A stretch of DNA of 64,000 nt, from the IMG/VR virus record IMGVR_UViG_3300008954_000048, positions 1 to 64,000 of that record. One strand, 5' to 3'. Shown one piece after another: positions 30,837-39,309 of the stretch. Position numbers and translations under genes: made by a program. A model generated the notes under the pieces. That model had not been told where the DNA came from. It worked only from the letters and a program-made list of their open reading frames with translations, and did not search any database. Numbering within the stretch: position 1 is the first letter of the stretch; each line of letters starts with the position of its first letter. This DNA comes from a virus.

Positions 30837-31661
30837 CTAATCTTCTCTTGTAATATAATAGCTAGCTGAACGATCGAATGTCGTAACAAACTTTGACCAC
30901 GACTTTGCATTCGTAATTGAGAAAAATTGCATATCGTTAAATTTTGCCTTAATAGTTTTCCAGTTGACGTCCGGACTAGAACGCTCAAAATCTGGCTCTT
31001 CATTCTTTAGATCATGAAACCGAATAAGGCTACAGTTAACTTCAAACTTCTCTTTATGTCCCGGGGCTTTTTTCAAAAACTCTTTTAATAGCTTCGGTGA
31101 GTCGACTAATTTTTTGGCGCGCTTATTTCCAATCCCCTCAAATCCCTGAATATTATCAGATGCATCTCCACGAAGAGCCTTATAAGAAACATAGTCAAAC
31201 TCTACTTTGGGAATGATCATTTTTCTAACAGGATTATAGATCTCAACATTATTACATGTATTATGCAATTGATAAAAATCAGAATCTGAAGAAATTATGA
31301 CACATTCATCTTGGCTATGTGTATGCTGCACTAAGTGAGCTAATACATCATCGCACTCATAGTCTGGATGGCGGACAGACGTTATTGGAAAATTCTCTTT
31401 CATTAACCGAATGATCATTCTCTTTTGCTCATGAAAGTTGTTATTATCTGCGCGGACCCGGGTTCCCTTATATTCAGGTAATAACTCCATTCTACGTCGA
31501 GGATATCCTTCTAGAACAAAATAAATCTTATGAGGTTCAAACTTCTCTACTAAAACCCGTAAACTACGAAAAAAACTATAAACCGTACCATGTTTTCCTT
31601 TATTGAATCCATGATGGGCTCTATGAATAAGGTTATATGCATCTAACAGTAGTACTTTCAT
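30837..31661 (-). CDS. rnh: 5'-3' exonuclease / RNase H of FEN (T4 Rnh-like) type
   Basis: Conserved FEN metal sites: VLLLDAYNLIHRA, the basic RRRMELLPEYKGTR, YECDDVLAHL, IISSDSDFYQL and GDASDNIQGFEGIGNKRA (helix-hairpin-helix). It removes RNA primers and flaps during phage replication. GGAGACACC precedes the ATG. Confidence 0.88.
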   Translation of the reverse strand: MKVLLLDAYNLIHRAHHGFNKGKHGTVYSFFRSLRVLVEKFEPHKIYFVLEGYPRRRMELLPEYKGTRVRADNNNFHEQKRMIIRLMKENFPITSVRHPDYECDDVLAHLVQHTHSQDECVIISSDSDFYQLHNTCNNVEIYNPVRKMIIPKVEFDYVSYKALRGDASDNIQGFEGIGNKRAKKLVDSPKLLKEFLKKAPGHKEKFEVNCSLIRFHDLKNEEPDFERSSPDVNWKTIKAKFNDMQFFSITNAKSWSKFVTTFDRSASYYITRED

Positions 31662-32086
31662 AGGGTGTCTCCTGCAATACCATCAGGCAACCTTACGTTT
31701 GCAATCTGGCCATCGTCTAAAGTTATCTTCATTGATTCACCATTTTCCTGATTTTTGCTGGCATCTAATATTGGGGGTGTATCCTCTGAGTGCTCGTACT
31801 TGAATCTCTTTTGCGCTACGGCCACTGCCTTTTGAGTCATATCAAGTATCGTTGATTTTGCATTCGTTAGCATTGCATCCCGAACATCCTCAATTGATGT
31901 GTACACAGCACCATCTAAACCAGAAAGTTCGAATGTCTTATCACCATCTTTAGTGGGAACATTAACAGAATACTGGATCTCTTCGCCCTGTAAAGAACGA
32001 CGAACCACTTGTTCTATTACTTGTACTGGAATAATTTGTGGGCGCTTATTTAGCACCACAAATAGTATTTGGCCAACTTCATACAT
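31658..32086 (-). CDS. hypothetical protein with SH3-like start, 142 aa
   Basis: MYEVGQILFVVLNKRPQIIP then QVIEQVVRRSLQGE gives a strand-rich N-terminal part, followed by a helix (MTQKAVAVAQKRFKYEHSE) and a final strand pair. The gene's ribosome site GGAAGG is paired in a long hairpin (32089-32146), suggesting translational control. It overlaps the exonuclease gene by four bases. Confidence 0.65.
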   Translation of the reverse strand: MYEVGQILFVVLNKRPQIIPVQVIEQVVRRSLQGEEIQYSVNVPTKDGDKTFELSGLDGAVYTSIEDVRDAMLTNAKSTILDMTQKAVAVAQKRFKYEHSEDTPPILDASKNQENGESMKITLDDGQIANVRLPDGIAGDTL

Positions 32087-32088
32087 AA

Positions 32089-32146
32089 AAACACCTTCCC
32101 TATGTGTACGCTACATATAATCATACCACGTACGAGGAAGGTGTTT
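32089..32146 (-). promoter_or_regulatory. RNA hairpin hiding a ribosome-binding site
   Basis: Minus-strand AAACACCTTCC and GGAAGGTGTTT are perfect 11-bp complements 36 bases apart, with an inner GTACG/CGTAC pair. The 3' arm contains the only Shine-Dalgarno-like sequence of the 142-residue gene (ATG three bases later). The following TTTTT also allows it to act as an attenuator. Which role applies cannot be read. Confidence 0.7.
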
Positions 32147-32174
32147 CAGCTTAAAAACAGCTTATAGGAACTTT

Positions 32175-32582
32175 CTACATGAATCCTGGGCCGCCGAAGC
32201 CTTTTTTGCCGCCGGGGCCACGTGCAGCTGCACGATTGGGATTATTGCTACGGGGACGGAATGCATCACTTGCAAACCCCATGACTGCGCTAACGCTGCG
32301 GCTCTTTTGAGCATTTTGAAGCTGCGCAGCATCACGTGAGGCCATAACCTCATCGATAACCTGGCCAACCTCTTTGCGAATGATTTGACGAAGCTTGGCT
32401 TCCTCTACGGTGTCAGAATCCTCTGTCTCACCATCTTCTGCTTCAGCATCTGCGGTTGCATCATCTTCTGCTTCAAAAACCTGGCTACGATTAATGCTTT
32501 CATTCAAAGCGTTGTCTCTATATTCATCTCGAGAAATCAATCCTGAGAGTCTTGCTATTCTATCCGTATTCCAATTCATCAT
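32175..32582 (-). CDS. protein with internal tag-like helix, about 135 aa
   Basis: Start is the double ATG (32582/32579) after AGGAG; upstream in-frame codons would have no site. After an acidic repeat region (DATADAEAEDGETEDSD) comes EEAKLRQIIRKEVGQVIDEV, a tag-type helix at about residue 63. The C-terminus is Gly/Arg-rich (RAAARGPGGKKGFGGPGF). Probably a virion-associated or scaffold-like protein (inference). Confidence 0.6.
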   Translation of the reverse strand: MMNWNTDRIARLSGLISRDEYRDNALNESINRSQVFEAEDDATADAEAEDGETEDSDTVEEAKLRQIIRKEVGQVIDEVMASRDAAQLQNAQKSRSVSAVMGFASDAFRPRSNNPNRAAARGPGGKKGFGGPGFM

Positions 32583-32617
32583 TATGCTCCTATGACCGTG
32601 GCATCCACAAATCATAA

Positions 32618-33337
32618 TTATGGTGCTACAGGGGAAACTTCTTTGGTGATGCACTCATCAGAATCAAAAAGTGATAATTGAGCCCCACCAAGGCCTTCAA
32701 GCTCAAAAGAAAATCGGGGTGGTGTAGTTTCCCAATATTCCAACTTTTGCTTTATTTCTTCACGTTGGGCCTGTGTAGTAGCAGCCAACAGTTTAAGGTT
32801 TAGCTTATCAATGTGTTTTTCGTTTAGATTTATTGCGGTGCCCATAAGCATATTGCATTTCTTCATGCCTTCATGCTTTTTCATAGCGACCTTGCCACGG
32901 GAGCCATTTGCAACTGGACGAAAATCATCAGTAGTAAGGCCGATGAAATGTAACACAGCAAACTTCTCAAAATCATGATCCGCAATAAGGTACAGGTAAT
33001 CTAGGCTGCCCTTTTGTTCTAGGGTCCTAAAGTCTGTCTGAAAGCTAATTGCTCCTCCTTTATGGCGAGAAGTTAGCTTACACTCAAGCTCCTTATTAAG
33101 GGAGCCAATAATAATATCTGGTTGCCCTGTTTTGCCATCTGCGGATACACCAGCATATGCAGTAGAAAGAACCTGTGAAAAGAATTCTTCCTGAGCTTGG
33201 GACATTACGATATTTCTTCGCCCCAGATTATCTAGCAAATCCATACCGTGCTTATTGTATAACCCTACAACATCGGTATGAAACTGTTTCATCTTTCCGA
33301 CTGCCTGTTGGGCCATTTCTCTAGTAATGTAATTCAT
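32618..33337 (-). CDS. PD-(D/E)XK nuclease-like protein, 239 aa
   Basis: Start MNYITREMAQQ has AGGAG upstream. The core GQPDIIIGSLNKELECKLTS carries the PD...ExK motif (Asp, then Glu-x-Lys) of restriction-endonuclease-fold nucleases. The later part has AISFQTDFRTLEQ and a coiled coil. It has no tag, unlike the two nuclease-like proteins at 39.3-41.3 kb. It may act on DNA during replication or host DNA breakdown. A class promoter lies upstream. Confidence 0.7.
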   Translation of the reverse strand: MNYITREMAQQAVGKMKQFHTDVVGLYNKHGMDLLDNLGRRNIVMSQAQEEFFSQVLSTAYAGVSADGKTGQPDIIIGSLNKELECKLTSRHKGGAISFQTDFRTLEQKGSLDYLYLIADHDFEKFAVLHFIGLTTDDFRPVANGSRGKVAMKKHEGMKKCNMLMGTAINLNEKHIDKLNLKLLAATTQAQREEIKQKLEYWETTPPRFSFELEGLGGAQLSLFDSDECITKEVSPVAP

Positions 33338-33366
33338 TGCAATACTCCTAATATTGTTGTATAGCA

Positions 33367-33399
33367 ATTATACCCCATTCGATGCAAATTTACACGTTT
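33367..33399 (-). promoter_or_regulatory. promoter, CGTGTAAA-N16-TATAAT class
   Basis: Minus-strand AAAACGTGTAAA, 16 bases, TATAAT, 29 bases before the ATG at 33337. Confidence 0.8.
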
Positions 33400-33402
33400 T
33401 TA

Positions 33403-33813
33403 TTAGCTATTATCTGTATCCAGGGCATCTAGTGCATCCAAGGCATCTACATCATCATCAGTTACCTTAACACGTATGTTGCTTGTAATTTTAGAGCCCT
33501 TAACAGCAGCTGTCCTTAGGGACTCAAGGCCCAAAGCAAACCTGACATTATCATATTCCATATGGGATAACTTTTGTTTTAGTATATTCATATTGGCATA
33601 CTGATGTAGGTCTAATTGTGTTACCGGTAGCTCTTCACCATCAAGGCCGGGCTCAAACTCTCCGGTCTCCCTAGACTCAAACATAAAAAGCATATTAGGC
33701 ATATGCTCGCCAAGTGGTACCTGAATAAATGGTATGTGAGAACTAATTCCTTCACCACTATCTTCATACATTATCTCTGGAATCCAGGGCGTTTTTACTT
33801 TATTATCAGACAT
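33403..33813 (-). CDS. conserved marine-phage-type protein, 136 aa
   Basis: DNKVKTPWIPEIMYEDSGEG, then FMFESRETGEFEPGLDGEEL and HMEYDNVRFALGLESL. The sequence reminds me of a conserved structural-region protein of marine T4-like phages, without assigned function. The C-terminus has the tandem DALDALDALD. TGGAGAGG precedes the ATG. Confidence 0.65.
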   Translation of the reverse strand: MSDNKVKTPWIPEIMYEDSGEGISSHIPFIQVPLGEHMPNMLFMFESRETGEFEPGLDGEELPVTQLDLHQYANMNILKQKLSHMEYDNVRFALGLESLRTAAVKGSKITSNIRVKVTDDDVDALDALDALDTDNS

Positions 33814-33901
33814 ATATTACCTCTCCATTTGATAAATACAGTATTGCATAACATGTGGAAATGTATCAATATCATGCAATATGTAAAAAGTCAACAATGG
33901 G

Positions 33902-35173
33902 TTAATTCTTTATTTCTTTAACTGCATTTTTAACTGCATCAATCAATTGCTGGCCAGCTGGGGATGCTGATATCATGTCCCAATCATCTTCTGGGGGTAC
34001 ATCTTCCATTACCACTTTTAGTGCTGCATCGGCCATCTGTTTGACACCTTCGAAGATCTTTTTCTGTAGTGGCGTTTTTGATTGCATAAAGACAATTTGT
34101 TCCACATGTTTAATAAGCTCTTCTTCATTTACTTCCTCCGGAAGTTCAGGTGACTCACCGTCTTCTCCTTTTGGAATTTTCTTTCCCTTAGCTTCTAAAA
34201 CCGCAAGGGCCATAGCATTCTTTGTATCCGGATCTTTAAGCATCTTATCAACATTAGCCTGAAGCTCTTTGCCTAAAGCAGCAATGCCACCACCACCAAT
34301 ATCTAAACCACTAGAGTTTGCCTTATCTATTGCAGCCTTAAATGCCGGCGCATCCTCAGCCCTATACAGGCCATCCAGTATTGCAAACTTTGCCCGGGCA
34401 TCATTCATAGTATCTTCGATAATCTCTATCTTTGCCTTGACAAGATTCATAGCATCTGACTCTATTTTGTCCAGGATCCCTAGCTCATCTAAGTAACCTT
34501 CCATACCTGTCTCTAAATCGCCACCCTTGGACTCTTTATCTTCCTCAGCCTCAAGCAGTACTGCTCCATCCGGGGCATGGTGTGCAATGAAGAAAAGTTT
34601 TGCCAATGCTTTTAGTGTGCCTCCTATTACCCCCGGGTCGTCAGGCTCTTTATCTGGTTCATTACCACCAACAAGTGCACTTGCCATTGTCATATCAAAC
34701 CCAGCATCTTGAAGATACTCAACTGCAGCTGGTGTATTTGATATCCCTTTTGCCACCAAGCCAGCACCTAAAAATCCAGCTGGGTTTAGCATAAATCCTA
34801 CCAACGCAGTATCACCACTTTCCAAGGCTTTATTAATGGGCTCCATTACCTTAGAATATTCTTGATCAATTTTATTCTTGCGCTGGCCCCAGGCAGCATG
34901 TTGCTTCTCCATTTTATCAGGATCAAATGTAGTTAATAGTTCAAGATTTAAGACCACAGAGCTTGTAATATCCTTTACAGCAACCTTAGCAACCTTAAAA
35001 ACATTTGCAAATGGTGCAACCCAAGTATCATAAGCCTCTTCAGGTGACATCCAGCTAGGGCCGCCCCATTCAAAAAGCATTGACTTAGATCGGTACTGGC
35101 GATCTTCTCTTATTATATTCCGAACCCACCTACGTACCTGTTCTTCATTTTGTCTCTTAACGGTTTTATTCAT
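33902..35173 (-). CDS. large tagged protein, 423 aa, probable virion internal protein
   Basis: Starts with NEEQVRRWVRNIIREDRQYR, the tag with IIRE before D. The body is helical, acidic, Ala-rich, with amphipathic segments such as NPAGFLGAGLVAKGI and GGGIAALGKELQANVDKM. It lacks a visible enzymatic motif. Length and composition resemble packaged or scaffold-type head proteins (inference). A GATATTTA element lies 40 bases upstream within the preceding gene. Confidence 0.7.
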   Translation of the reverse strand: MNKTVKRQNEEQVRRWVRNIIREDRQYRSKSMLFEWGGPSWMSPEEAYDTWVAPFANVFKVAKVAVKDITSSVVLNLELLTTFDPDKMEKQHAAWGQRKNKIDQEYSKVMEPINKALESGDTALVGFMLNPAGFLGAGLVAKGISNTPAAVEYLQDAGFDMTMASALVGGNEPDKEPDDPGVIGGTLKALAKLFFIAHHAPDGAVLLEAEEDKESKGGDLETGMEGYLDELGILDKIESDAMNLVKAKIEIIEDTMNDARAKFAILDGLYRAEDAPAFKAAIDKANSSGLDIGGGGIAALGKELQANVDKMLKDPDTKNAMALAVLEAKGKKIPKGEDGESPELPEEVNEEELIKHVEQIVFMQSKTPLQKKIFEGVKQMADAALKVVMEDVPPEDDWDMISASPAGQQLIDAVKNAVKEIKN

Positions 35174-35408
35174 ATTCTGGTAACCTCAACCTTATGCCTG
35201 TCATATCTTCATAAATATCAATTACGACCTGCTCAAAATCATTCAATGACTGTTTTTTTGTCTTTGGGTCTCGTGTTGAAAAGTTTTTCCTCATTTTAGA
35301 AGGTATGGACAACAATAAGTATTTCTTAACTGGCATCCAATCCTTTTCTTTCGAGCCAGAACCGGCAATAAGTGCTAGTTCATCGATTATTTTTTTAGGA
35401 ATATCCAT
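35166..35408 (-). CDS. hypothetical protein, 80 aa
   Basis: Basic helical protein: MDIPKKIIDELALIAGSGSK, MPVKKYLLLSIPSKMRKNF, then KKQSLNDFEQVVIDIYEDM. No recognised domain. AAAGGGTG precedes the ATG. It ends overlapping the large tagged gene. Confidence 0.55.
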   Translation of the reverse strand: MDIPKKIIDELALIAGSGSKEKDWMPVKKYLLLSIPSKMRKNFSTRDPKTKKQSLNDFEQVVIDIYEDMTGIRLRLPEYE

Positions 35409-35440
35409 TACACCCTTTTCGTGTACAATAATAACCTATA

Positions 35441-35467
35441 GATATTTACCTGTAACGGCGATATTTA
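35441..35467 (+). promoter_or_regulatory. tandem GATATTTA elements before plus-strand genes
   Basis: Two GATATTTA copies (35441 and 35460) on the plus strand lie 20-55 bases upstream of the nucleotidyltransferase gene, in the same relation that minus-strand copies have to tagged genes. Suggested late promoter (inference). Confidence 0.5.
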
Positions 35468-35493
35468 TAGATTGAAATGGAACGAGGTTACAA

Positions 35494-36111
35494 ATGAAAA
35501 TCGGTTTAGTCCCAGTATCAGCAAAGCCATACCATGCAGGCCATCATGCCCTAGTATCAATGGCTGCAGGAGAAAATGACAAAGTTATTCTATTTGTCTC
35601 CACGTCTGATAGAAAGCGTAAAGGTCAGTTTCCTATTTTGGGTGCTGACATGGTCAAGGTCTGGCAAGAAGAACTTGAAGGTATCATGCCACCCAATGTT
35701 GAAATTGAGTACGGGGGCTCACCGGTCAGAAAAGTATGGGATGCATTAGGGACTGCTAGCGAAGATCTGGATAACCAGGACACATATGTTGTCTATTCTG
35801 ATCCCGTCGATACAGCACAAAACTATCCTGAAGCTAGCCTTGAAAAATATTGTAACGACCTAAGGGCATCAGGACAGTGTGTACTTGCGGCAGAAGAAAA
35901 TCCGGGAGCATTTACTCGTGGAGAAGGAACACCTAACATTAGCGGTACTGCAGTTAGGGAAATGTTGGAAGCAGGAGACTTTCAAGGATTTGCAGCAGCA
36001 ATGCCCGCGGGGGTAAACAGTCAAAATATTTTTAATATTCTTACCCAAAAAACTTCTCAAAATGAATCCTTACTACGTAGCCTTATAAGGGAAACAATTC
36101 TATCTGGTTGA
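35494..36111 (+). CDS. HxGH-type nucleotidyltransferase with C-terminal tag
   Basis: MKIGLVPVSAKPYHAGHHAL has the HxGH signature, and NISGTAVREML is the ISxTxxR-type motif of adenylyl/cytidylyltransferases (nicotinamide mononucleotide adenylyltransferase-like). The last residues, NESLLRSLIRETILSG, match the tag and are almost the same as those at the end of the ligase-like protein at 41284. It could make or consume NAD or CDP-compounds; substrate unknown. CGAGG precedes the ATG. First gene of the plus-strand island. Confidence 0.8.
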   Translation: MKIGLVPVSAKPYHAGHHALVSMAAGENDKVILFVSTSDRKRKGQFPILGADMVKVWQEELEGIMPPNVEIEYGGSPVRKVWDALGTASEDLDNQDTYVVYSDPVDTAQNYPEASLEKYCNDLRASGQCVLAAEENPGAFTRGEGTPNISGTAVREMLEAGDFQGFAAAMPAGVNSQNIFNILTQKTSQNESLLRSLIRETILSG

Positions 36112-36214
36112 GAATCAGAGAAGAGCAGAATCCAAGATTATACGTAAACCGCTATAAGAAGTTAACAGAAAAACTTTTTAACTGGTATAGGTATTTTATG
36201 GAGGCTGTAATCTT

Positions 36215-36820
36215 TTGCCGAAAATCTGTGCCAACGCTGCACTCTTACTCCTGGCCCTTTTAGCAGGATGCGTTGCCCATGTACAAGACACTAGCCCCGA
36301 TGATGATGACGATGATACACCTGCTTTAATTACCTGGACAGATTGCGGTGGCAATCCTGGTGATAAAGCATGTGATTTTACGTTTACAGATCAACATGAA
36401 AATGAGTGGAGACTTTATGACCATTACGGTACAGTAATGGTATTGGATTTTTCTACGATGTGGTGTGGGGTTTGTCAAAATATTGCCCCGCTAGCGCAAC
36501 CACACCAAGATGATTATACATCAGCAGGCCATGATTTCTTATGGGTTACGGTATTAGTTGATGAAATGACATGGGGGGAGCCTCCTAGTCTACAAGATAT
36601 TCAAGACTGGGCTGATATCAATGGAATGTCAACTTCCCCTGTTTTAGCCGGTGACCGAACAATTATTGATACTACCGCGGTGGATGGATATCCCATCTCA
36701 TCCTGGCCGACGCTTATTGTTGTCGATGAAACCCTAACAATTCATAATGGACTTCGCGGATGGAACGAATCAACGGTTCTTCGATGGGTCGACGAGGTGC
36801 TGGGCATCTCCGAAAACTAG
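36215..36820 (+). CDS. thioredoxin-like (TlpA-type) lipoprotein
   Basis: A lipoprotein signal LLLLALLAGC (lipid-bearing Cys19) is followed by a poly-Asp linker (residues 29-34) and a thioredoxin domain with VMVLDFSTMWCGVCQNIAPL (CxxC at 84-87), later SSWPTLIVVDE with the cis-Pro. Start is TTG, chosen because GGAGG lies upstream in the right place. It would be anchored on the periplasmic side or cell surface. The Asp-rich linker is typical of Myxococcota-like lipoproteins, suggesting acquisition from a host. Confidence 0.8.
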   Translation: MPKICANAALLLLALLAGCVAHVQDTSPDDDDDDTPALITWTDCGGNPGDKACDFTFTDQHENEWRLYDHYGTVMVLDFSTMWCGVCQNIAPLAQPHQDDYTSAGHDFLWVTVLVDEMTWGEPPSLQDIQDWADINGMSTSPVLAGDRTIIDTTAVDGYPISSWPTLIVVDETLTIHNGLRGWNESTVLRWVDEVLGISEN

Positions 36821-37824
36821 TCTTAACACCACTTTTATTACTTTGGGTGGGGGTATCAGCGTGTACCCAAGACTATGCGATCCATGCACCAGTAGAATAT
36901 GTCGAGGTCATTGTAGAGGTTGAAGTACCGGTAGAAACCGAAGTTGAAGTTGACGTGCCCGCGGGGGATGTCTGGGTCGATCATTTTTTCCAACCTACCT
37001 CTGTTAATGGCGTTGATGTTTTATGGGTTATTGATACATCTGGTTCTATGAATAGTTTTCAAGATGAACTGTTGGCAGGGATTGAAGCAATGCTGAATAA
37101 TCTTCCACCCTCTGGGTGGAGATTAAATATGATCTCTAATTCGCCAGATAAAGCAACCATTGATCAACAATTTCCCCTCGTTCCTGGGGACGGATTCGTT
37201 GAAGCCGAGGCTATGTATAATGCCATGTCTATAGGACATCAGGAGGAAGGGTTTGATGCAACATATGAATATATTATAAACAACCCCTACGCCTCTACAT
37301 GGATGCGACATGATGCTGCACTATTGGTTGTGTTGGTATCTGATGAGGAAGATCAAAGTAACTTTCATTTTCCGGTTGTTGACGATTTTGTTTGGTGGTA
37401 TGGTAGCCTAAGATCTTCGGTATTTCTTGCATCAATAATCCACCTTGACCCAAGTATGTCGCTATGTAACTCATCAACACATAATGCTGGATACCGGTAT
37501 GAAGATGCCACAACACAATTTTCTGGCACTGTCGTTGATATTTGTGCAGCTGATTGGGCACCAGGTGTTGCAGATGCATCAAATCAAGTTGAACCATTTG
37601 AAGAATGGGAACTTACATGGATACCATTAGTAGACAGCATCGTAGTATTTATTGATGGAGTGCCAGACCCTGAATGGACTTACGATGCCGCAACAAACTC
37701 AGTGTTGTTTACGGTCATTCCTCCCGGGGGTTCCTTGGTCGAAATAGGTTATATCATCGATCCAAGCTTTGTAGATACTGGTGATACTGGTGATGATGAT
37801 GACTCTGGGGATACTGGCAGCTAG
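36784..37824 (+). CDS. VWA-domain lipoprotein, 346 aa
   Basis: Start at MGRRGAGHLRK overlaps the previous gene by 37 bases; a more upstream ATG (36760) is possible. Signal LLLLWVGVSAC (Cys27) is followed by a Val/Glu repeat (VEVIVEVEVPVETEVEVDV) and a VWA domain with MIDAS VDVLWVIDTSGSMN at about 78-90 and SDEEDQSN. The C-terminus is a Gly-Asp-Thr repeat (DTGDTGDDDDSGDTGS). Such proteins are common surface lipoproteins in deltaproteobacterial lineages. A role in host surface change or exclusion is speculative. Confidence 0.8.
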   Translation: MGRRGAGHLRKLVLTPLLLLWVGVSACTQDYAIHAPVEYVEVIVEVEVPVETEVEVDVPAGDVWVDHFFQPTSVNGVDVLWVIDTSGSMNSFQDELLAGIEAMLNNLPPSGWRLNMISNSPDKATIDQQFPLVPGDGFVEAEAMYNAMSIGHQEEGFDATYEYIINNPYASTWMRHDAALLVVLVSDEEDQSNFHFPVVDDFVWWYGSLRSSVFLASIIHLDPSMSLCNSSTHNAGYRYEDATTQFSGTVVDICAADWAPGVADASNQVEPFEEWELTWIPLVDSIVVFIDGVPDPEWTYDAATNSVLFTVIPPGGSLVEIGYIIDPSFVDTGDTGDDDDSGDTGS

Positions 37825-38657
37825 TTTTGGCTAGCCCATTCTTCTTCGTCATAAGGATCATGAGTACGAATTGTGCCACGATATCTTGTTGTGATGGGTG
37901 CTAGCTCTGACGTTACTATATCATTTTCCACATCATACACATATTCTATTGGGATGAAGTCAAAATGACCGCCATCCTGACTATCGTCATTCCAGTTGTC
38001 ATTAAAGTTATTATAGAAATCTTGAACTGCAAACCAGTCACGAGTAACTAAGATATTCTCGAAATTGGTTTGAGCATTTGAACTAAAGTTAAATGAACCT
38101 GTAAAAACAGATCCGGTGCCATCTTCTCTATACTCAACGATATATTTGTTGTGGTGGATTGTACTACCCTTATATGCATAGCTTATTTCACCACTACCAT
38201 TATATTCTAGCTCAACCTTTCCATTGCGCGGTGGATCGTTTGGACACTTACCTGGCTTACAGTCGCATATTACAAGTTCATAACTACCATCTTCATTGAG
38301 CTGTGGTACTTTATCTTGTTTCGTTGGAACCCCTGCATCCTGTAAGAGGCGCACTATCATTTTGGCCTGGGCACTACTACGGTTATTATCAATGATAACC
38401 CTTACAGTACAACCCCTATTAACATGTGCATTAATCAGCGCCTGAGCTAATCTTCTAACTGTGAAAGCATATGCAGCCAATAAAATTGTTGATCCATCAG
38501 GGCACCTATCAACAAATCCGATTGCATGATTAATTGCTGGGGTATCTTGTCTAGAAAAATGACACCATGTGTTTCGATCAGGTTCTGGACATGGTTCAGG
38601 TTCTGGACACCTGGACATAACATACCGTTGCCACCAGGTTGCTCTTCGTTTCCCCAT
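37821..38657 (-). CDS. phospholipase D-superfamily nuclease-like protein
   Basis: One HKD motif, IHHNKYIVEYREDGTGSVF, followed by GSFNFSSNAQTNFEN, as in Nuc/ZUC-type PLD endonucleases that dimerise to form the active site. N-terminal DRCPDGSTILLAAYAFTV and VRVIIDNNRSS are the usual first strands. The N-terminus has a PEPEPCPEPD repeat. Its TAG and the TAG of the plus-strand lipoprotein share the palindrome CTAG. Its ATG overlaps the stop of a 34-residue gene. Confidence 0.85.
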   Translation of the reverse strand: MGKRRATWWQRYVMSRCPEPEPCPEPDRNTWCHFSRQDTPAINHAIGFVDRCPDGSTILLAAYAFTVRRLAQALINAHVNRGCTVRVIIDNNRSSAQAKMIVRLLQDAGVPTKQDKVPQLNEDGSYELVICDCKPGKCPNDPPRNGKVELEYNGSGEISYAYKGSTIHHNKYIVEYREDGTGSVFTGSFNFSSNAQTNFENILVTRDWFAVQDFYNNFNDNWNDDSQDGGHFDFIPIEYVYDVENDIVTSELAPITTRYRGTIRTHDPYDEEEWASQN

Positions 38658-38761
38658 TATCTTGGCCCATCGATTTTGAAGTTTTTAAGAATGTGACGAA
38701 GTATCAAAGCAGCTACAACCAGCATGCCGACAGATGCACCAACAAATATTGCTAGTTCCAT
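38657..38761 (-). CDS. tiny membrane protein, 34 aa
   Basis: ATG at 38761, TAA at 38657-38659. The protein MELAIFVGASVGMLVVAALI continues into LRHILKNFKIDGPR: one transmembrane helix and a basic end. The start overlaps the upstream TAA as TAATG and the stop overlaps the PLD gene's ATG in the same way. This coupling on both sides makes it convincing although very short. It may place the PLD protein at the membrane (speculative). Confidence 0.65.
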   Translation of the reverse strand: MELAIFVGASVGMLVVAALILRHILKNFKIDGPR

Positions 38762-38991
38762 TATTTATACCTCTTTCCATCTGCTGCAGTATGGTATCCA
38801 CCATGACCTTTTTTCAATACACAAATATTATATTCTCTGTCTTTGGAGTATTTAGCAGTTAGACTCATTGATTCTTTACATTGATCTAAACAGTGTGCAC
38901 ATTGTTGTTCACTCTTAGGAATAAAAGAAAGTACAGTTATTAGTAAGCCACCAACTATCATGGCTGTTATTGCTACCCATATAACTGACAT
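38761..38991 (-). CDS. membrane-anchored Cys/His-rich protein, 76 aa
   Basis: One N-terminal transmembrane helix (VIWVAITAMIVGGLLITVLS), then CAHCLDQC and CVLKKGHGGYHTAADGK, a Cys/His pattern that could bind zinc. ATAGGAG precedes the ATG. It is coupled to the tiny membrane protein and the PLD gene. Function unknown. Confidence 0.6.
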   Translation of the reverse strand: MSVIWVAITAMIVGGLLITVLSFIPKSEQQCAHCLDQCKESMSLTAKYSKDREYNICVLKKGHGGYHTAADGKRYK

Positions 38992-39000
38992 ACAATTCTC

Positions 39001-39294
39001 CTATACCGACATTGTATCGATGATGTTCCTGCGTTGGTACATCATGGTGTGGAAGGCCCTTAGTACTTTCTTTGATATTGCTATCACTGCCTTCTCATGT
39101 TCCTTACCCTTGAACTCACCTTTGATAGCTTCACTGACTATCTTTTCCACTTCCTTCTTGAAGCCGGGAGCTCTTAGCTGTTTATCAAATTGCTTACGAG
39201 CAATCTTCTCAATTTCTTTCTTATCAGTCTTTGTAAGCTCCTCGGTAAGGAGGGATTCAATATATCTTCTAAGAAGTTTTTTATTGCCTAACAT
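39001..39294 (-). CDS. tagged conserved helical protein, 97 aa
   Basis: KKLLRRYIESLLTEELTKTD is a strong tag, ending LLTE before E. Then KKEIEKIARKQFDKQLRAPG and FKKEVEKIVSEAIKGEF, and a final KVLRAFHTMMYQRRNII. I recall similar short proteins in marine phages with no known role. AAAGGAT precedes the ATG. Probably packaged (inference). Confidence 0.7.
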   Translation of the reverse strand: MLGNKKLLRRYIESLLTEELTKTDKKEIEKIARKQFDKQLRAPGFKKEVEKIVSEAIKGEFKGKEHEKAVIAISKKVLRAFHTMMYQRRNIIDTMSV

Positions 39295-39309
39295 TTGTGA
39301 TATATCCTT

